57,730 nucleotides of DNA from JADJNW01 sp964517175 (GTDB lineage Bacteria > Bacteroidota > Bacteroidia > Chitinophagales > Saprospiraceae). Below, piece by piece: positions 54,070 through 57,730 of the stretch (position 1 is its first letter; each line of letters begins with the position of its first letter). The stretch covers positions 1-57,730 of the forward strand of contig CAZFBU010000005.1 of NCBI GenBank assembly GCA_964517175.1. The letters run 5' to 3'. The translations under genes and the position numbers were made by a program. The notes under the pieces are model-generated. The model did no database searches. It was not told the origin of the DNA and worked only from the letters and a program-made list of their open reading frames with translations.

Positions 54070-55034
54070 CTACCAACGCTTACCGAGTTGCAAATTTAGA
54101 TAAAGATTAAAAAAAACAGACTGGTTTTCGGCATTCTGTACATTGGGTGATTCGACCATGATCGGAACGGTGCGGAAGTAGAAATCCACCATTACGCCAG
54201 CGTCNNNNNNNNNNNNNNNNNNNNNNNNNNNNNNNNNNNNNNNNNNNNNNNNNNNNNNNNNNNNNNNNNNNNNNNNNNNNNNNNNNNNNNNNNNNNNNNN
54301 NNNNATTCGACCATGATCGGAACGGTGCGGAAGTAGAAATCCACCATTACGCCAGCGTCAAGGGCTTTCGCGAATTCGTCGAAGGCGCCCCAGTCGAAGT
54401 GAATGGCAAATTTGGCGTGTGCGCCCGGTGTGATGGAAAGTTCATTCAACCCTTTGGCAAAACCAGACGACCCGTAGATATTGTTGGTATTGAGAAAAAA
54501 CGCGGCATTTTCTTCCGTGAAGCGTTCGCTGCGCACAAACGGCTCGCCTCCCGTGTCATTGAAGCGAAGCAAATCCAGATAATAAGGCTTCAGCAGCCCG
54601 ATGGAAGGTCCTGCCGCATAGCTCATACCGATCGCTACGCCTTTGCGCTTGGCTTTTTCCGAGAAGTAGCGCTTTTCACCAAAACCGATCCGGAGCGGGA
54701 TGAAGGTATTCTCCTTACCGAAAATAAAAGCGCGGGAGATGCGGTTGGTCGTTGGGGATCGAAAGTCGAAGCTCTGGCGAAATTCTTTCGGGTGCTTCAG
54801 TTCGCCGATTTCTATGCTGTAAAAGCGGGTCAGGTAGTATGTTTGCAACGTACCAATGTCCACGCCAAGAGAATAACCATTGGTGAGCAGTTTGAAATTA
54901 ACCGTCAATTCTTTGTTATAAATGATACCTTTGCTACTTTCGTAGTAATTTTCTCCGGGCACCAATACCTCCTGCCCAAAGAGCAGCGGCATCAGAAGTG
55001 CCCACAATGTGGCGATAAGTAGAATTTTACGCAT
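54070..55034 (-). CDS. Outer-membrane beta-barrel protein, split by an artificial gap
   Basis: A signal peptide (MRKILLIATLWALLMPLLFGQ) precedes a beta-rich barrel-like protein. The 55 bases at 54150-54204 and 54305-54359 on the two sides of the 100-N run are identical. If the gap and one copy are removed, the frame continues through VDFYFRTVPIMVESPN to LYLNLQLGKRW and a TAG at 54070-54072, giving 269 residues that end in an aromatic, as barrel proteins do. The deduced length is an exact multiple of three. Family not recognised; it precedes lipA on the same strand. Confidence 0.8.
54091..54098 (-). promoter_or_regulatory. -7 box (TAAATTTG) for lipA inside the upstream gene's 3' end
   Basis: A perfect TAnnTTTG match on the minus strand, about 124 bases before the lipA ATG. 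It overlaps the last codons of the barrel-protein gene (LNLQ region), so lipA could be transcribed independently. Confidence 0.4.
54205..54304. other. Assembly gap (100 N) with duplicated 55-bp flanks
   Basis: Flanking 55-bp sequences are identical, as expected when two contigs overlapping by one k-mer were scaffolded with a filler gap rather than merged. Probably no sequence is missing. Confidence 0.9.
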
Positions 55035-55161
55035 GGCTTACTTATTGGTGCAGGTATAAAAATATCTTATCTGCACATAAATTTAGAAAATAAATGGGAC
55101 AAATGACAGTTTTGCCGAATTTCTTGATCTTTGCTTGTCCTTTTTGTCAACTGCACTGCTT

Positions 55162-56484
55162 ATGTCCATAATTATTTACACACCTCGCATTACGCCTCGA
55201 ATTCAGTACGCCTGGGAAATTATCCTTCGGCATGTACTGCAAGCAGAATATACATTGTGCAGCGATCTGGCGGCTTATCGCAATGCGGATGGTTGCAAAA
55301 TCAATTACAGTACAGAACGTCAGGACGCCCGCGAAGTTTTCATTCCGGCTGGAAATTTGCTCTTTGCGTCGGGCATACGACCACAGGATACCACCGTCTT
55401 TTACCTGGAAACGCGCCCCGCTTTTTTCCAGTGCAATGTACCGGACGCTGACATACCCTTTGATATGCCGGCTGCCATATTTTATTTGGTGACACGCTAC
55501 GAAGAATACCTGCCTTTTGAACCCGACCCTCACGATCGGTTTCCCGCCGCCGCCAGCCTGGCTCATCAGAATGGCTTTTTGCAAATTCCGATTGTAAATT
55601 ACTGGTGTTTAGACTTTTACGACTTGGTGAAAAAATATTATCCGCAGATAGAGGTTGGAAAATCACGCTATCAATTTCGGCCAACTTACGACATCGACCT
55701 TGCCTGGGCATACCGCCACAAGGGCTTTGCCCGCACCATTGGAGCAGGCCTGCGACATTTGCTTCGCGCTGACTTTACGAGCCTTCAACATCAATTCCAT
55801 ACATTATTTGGCAAAAAAGCAGATCCCTTCGATTCGTACGATTATCTCGAAAACCTGCACCAACAATTCAACCTGCACCCCATTTACTTTTTCCTGTTGG
55901 GTGACTACGCGCCTTTTGATAAAAACATCCACCATCGGCAGCCGGCGCTGCGCCGATTGATCCGGCGGCTCGATCAGCAAAACGAAACAGGCATCCACCC
56001 TTCCTACCGATCGCACCAGCAGCCGGAACGGATCGGGATGGAGCGGCAACGCCTGGAGGATATGACTGCCCACCCGATCGCACATAGCCGACAGCATTTT
56101 CTGCGGTTGCGTTTTCCGCACACCTGCCGCGCGCTGCTAAATGCGGGTATCCGGCACGACTATACCCTGGGCTACGCCGATGCCATTGGCTTTCGAGCGG
56201 GTATCGCTACGCCTTTCCCCTGGTACGATCTCGAAGCAGAAACAACCACCAAACTGATGATGCATCCGTTTCAGGTGATGGACGTTGCGCTGAAAACCTA
56301 TCTGAAACTCCCGCCGGAAGCAGCCGGGTTGGCGGTCCGCAATCTGATCGAACAAACCAAAGCTGTTGGCGGCACCTTTTCGACGATCTGGCACAATAGT
56401 TCGCTTTCCCATCTGGACGGTTGGCAAGCCTGGCGTCCGGTTTACGAAACGATCCTGCAAATGGCCACGAAAACACCGGAATAG
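55162..56484 (+). CDS. Polysaccharide deacetylase family protein
   Basis: 440 residues. The N-terminal 135 residues are a separate domain (DUF7033-like) ending near PAAIFYLVTRYEEYLPF. The carbohydrate esterase 4-like NodB domain follows, with the metal/base aspartates in RPTYDIDLAW and a metal histidine in ETGIHPSYRSHQ, then the LGYADAIGFRAGIATPFPWYD segment. Likely removes acetyl groups from a polysaccharide, but lacks an obvious signal peptide. ATG 55162 (MSIIIYTPRI) is preferred to the TTG at 55135. Ends 68 bases before the upp-like gene. Confidence 0.85.
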   Translation: MSIIIYTPRITPRIQYAWEIILRHVLQAEYTLCSDLAAYRNADGCKINYSTERQDAREVFIPAGNLLFASGIRPQDTTVFYLETRPAFFQCNVPDADIPFDMPAAIFYLVTRYEEYLPFEPDPHDRFPAAASLAHQNGFLQIPIVNYWCLDFYDLVKKYYPQIEVGKSRYQFRPTYDIDLAWAYRHKGFARTIGAGLRHLLRADFTSLQHQFHTLFGKKADPFDSYDYLENLHQQFNLHPIYFFLLGDYAPFDKNIHHRQPALRRLIRRLDQQNETGIHPSYRSHQQPERIGMERQRLEDMTAHPIAHSRQHFLRLRFPHTCRALLNAGIRHDYTLGYADAIGFRAGIATPFPWYDLEAETTTKLMMHPFQVMDVALKTYLKLPPEAAGLAVRNLIEQTKAVGGTFSTIWHNSSLSHLDGWQAWRPVYETILQMATKTPE

Positions 56485-56552
56485 TTTTTTGGCTTATCCG
56501 GCGGTTTAACACTTGTTTTTCCTATTTTTATCGCTCAAAATTACTACAATCC

Positions 56553-57203
56553 ATGATTTTCAATCTCAGCGAGCATCATTCAGTAGCCAATCAATTTCTA
56601 ACCGAATTGCGCAATGTGAACGTCCAGAATGACCGTATGCGCTTCCGGCGCAATCTCGAACGCATTGGGGAAGTACTGGCTTACGAAGTTAGTAAAACCC
56701 TGAATTTCAAAGAGGTAGCAATTGACACGCCCCTCGGCACTGCGATCGCCCATGTGCCGGATGACCACCTGGTTTTGGCAACAATCCTGCGGGCGGGGCT
56801 GCCGTTGCACCAGGGCTTGCTGAATTTTTTTGACACTGCCGACAACGCCTTTGTTTCTGCTTACCGCAAACACCACAAAGACGGCACTTTCGAGGTACAC
56901 GTGGAGTATGTTTCCTGCCCGAATATCGAGGATACCGTCCTCATTATGACCGACCCCATGCTGGCAACCGGCGCTTCCATAGAAAAAGCCATGAAAGCCC
57001 TGTATGAATACGGCACGCCCCGGCAAATCCACTTTGTAACAGCCATCGCTTCGCAGCACGGGCTGGATTTTCTGCGTCGCTTGTTTCCGGATGCTTACAT
57101 CTGGATGGGCGCACTGGATGAGGAACTTACCGCAAAATCCTTCATTGTGCCGGGTTTGGGCGATGCAGGTGACCTGAGCTACGGCCCGAAAATACAGGAA
57201 TAA
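56553..57203 (+). CDS. upp: Uracil phosphoribosyltransferase
   Basis: 216 residues. It carries the PRPP-binding loop MTDPMLATGASIEKAM and the uracil-binding C-terminal stretch FIVPGLGDAGDLSYG, both diagnostic of UPRTase. It also has the ATILRAGLPLHQGL motif. The enzyme salvages uracil to UMP. ATG 56553 (MIFNLSEHHSVANQF) is chosen; the longer frame from 56421 overlaps the deacetylase and adds a non-homologous extension. Confidence 0.95.
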   Translation: MIFNLSEHHSVANQFLTELRNVNVQNDRMRFRRNLERIGEVLAYEVSKTLNFKEVAIDTPLGTAIAHVPDDHLVLATILRAGLPLHQGLLNFFDTADNAFVSAYRKHHKDGTFEVHVEYVSCPNIEDTVLIMTDPMLATGASIEKAMKALYEYGTPRQIHFVTAIASQHGLDFLRRLFPDAYIWMGALDEELTAKSFIVPGLGDAGDLSYGPKIQE

Positions 57204-57261
57204 AAACCGGACGACGAAAGCAAATAACAAAAATCAAAATATCCCAATTCTTATCAGCACT

Positions 57262-57730
57262 ATGAAAAATTTCTTCCCGACTTTGGTCGCACTACTCCTG
57301 ACGGTAGTAGCCTGGGCACAGGAACCCACGCGCTACAGCGTCAATCTTGACAATATCCGCCACCACGAAGTGGTCATTACGGTCGAATTTTCCGCTCTGC
57401 CGCAGGGCGTATTTGAAATTCGCATGCCGAATGCTTCGCCGGGGCGCTACGCGGCGCATTTTTTTGCCAAAAATGTATATAACGAAGCCGCTTACAACAG
57501 TAAAGACGAACCCATTCAAATCAATAAAGCCGATATTTCCAAGTGGCAGATCGCTGGGCACGATGGCACCGTAAAGTTTCGCTACACGCTTTACGCGAAT
57601 CACGCAGATGGTACCTATTCTGGTATCGACAATCGGAAAGTACATTTCAATATGCCCTCCGCTTTTGTCTATGGTATAGATTTGGAAGATCGTCCGGTTG
57701 AGTTGGTCATTGATTTGAGTAAACAGCCCG
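57262..57730 (+). CDS. M61 glycyl aminopeptidase-type metallopeptidase, N-terminal part
   Basis: 156 codons run off the window's end. A signal peptide ends VVAWAQ; the mature start (TRYSVNLDNIRHHEVVITVEF) and RMPNASPGRYAAHFFAKNVYN match the N-terminal beta domain of M61 peptidases. The zinc-binding HExxH would lie beyond the window. Exported; probably digests peptides in the periplasm or at the surface. It follows upp by 58 bases. Confidence 0.85.
   Translation, partial: MKNFFPTLVALLLTVVAWAQEPTRYSVNLDNIRHHEVVITVEFSALPQGVFEIRMPNASPGRYAAHFFAKNVYNEAAYNSKDEPIQINKADISKWQIAGHDGTVKFRYTLYANHADGTYSGIDNRKVHFNMPSAFVYGIDLEDRPVELVIDLSKQP

Overview
The window is a piece of a chromosome from a member of the Bacteroidota, most likely from the Saprospiria/Lewinella-like side of the phylum. 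The basis is the gene content: DUF4270 and DUF4290 proteins around glmS, a DUF5723-type barrel protein, the short 'starch synthase' next to panC, the rny-zapA-pheT neighbourhood, many Sec-dependent lipoproteins, and TAnnTTTG-type -7 boxes instead of sigma70 -10 boxes. Base composition looks near 50% G+C. The sequence is a draft scaffold with four runs of exactly 100 N. I found no rRNA, tRNA, CRISPR array, transposase or prophage gene.

Layout. 1-708: repeat-rich non-coding DNA with a possible gene remnant. 709-6534: FadH-like reductase (-), a toxin-antitoxin remnant bracketed by two palindromic repeats, SCO1 (-), HMG-CoA synthase (-) and a SMUG2-type glycosylase (-); the last two are each cut by a gap. 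6565-11524: rny, zapA, a coiled-coil partner and pheT (all -). 11884-25234: lipoprotein serpin, CPA2 antiporter with RCK domain, a 97-residue protein, mfd (-), a deleted SDR remnant, an RND adaptor/permease pair and a DUF5723 protein (-). 25271-33041: a large lipoprotein, then the most unusual locus: a two-gene operon encoding a CHAT-fold protein without its catalytic dyad, followed by a 1459-residue TPR protein with alternating repeat types. An orphan LytS-like kinase diverges from it.

34288-41982: an overlapping four-gene LptB operon (barrel protein, LptB, two small lipoproteins), a GH73/LysM peptidoglycan hydrolase, an HD-like/PycTM-like membrane protein, an exported TPR protein and a zinc-ribbon coiled-coil protein. 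42114-53967: Nif3, the heptose-1-P adenylyltransferase, a flippase-like protein, panD, a RidA-like exported protein, panC, the GT5 N-domain protein, DUF4270, glmS, DUF4290, an LpxD-like acyltransferase and lipA. 54070-57730: a barrel protein split by an artificial gap, a polysaccharide deacetylase, an upp-like phosphoribosyltransferase and the start of an M61 peptidase.

Most of the window is housekeeping: translation, RNA decay, repair, envelope biogenesis (LptB, LpxD, heptose, GlmS, cell-wall hydrolase) and cofactor synthesis (pantothenate, lipoate). The accessory-looking parts are the pseudo-CHAT/TPR operon, the HD/PycTM protein, the serpin, the broken toxin-antitoxin pair and the short hairpin repeats. 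One repeat appears to have entered the mfd reading frame. All functional calls come from motif recognition by eye; no database search was run.
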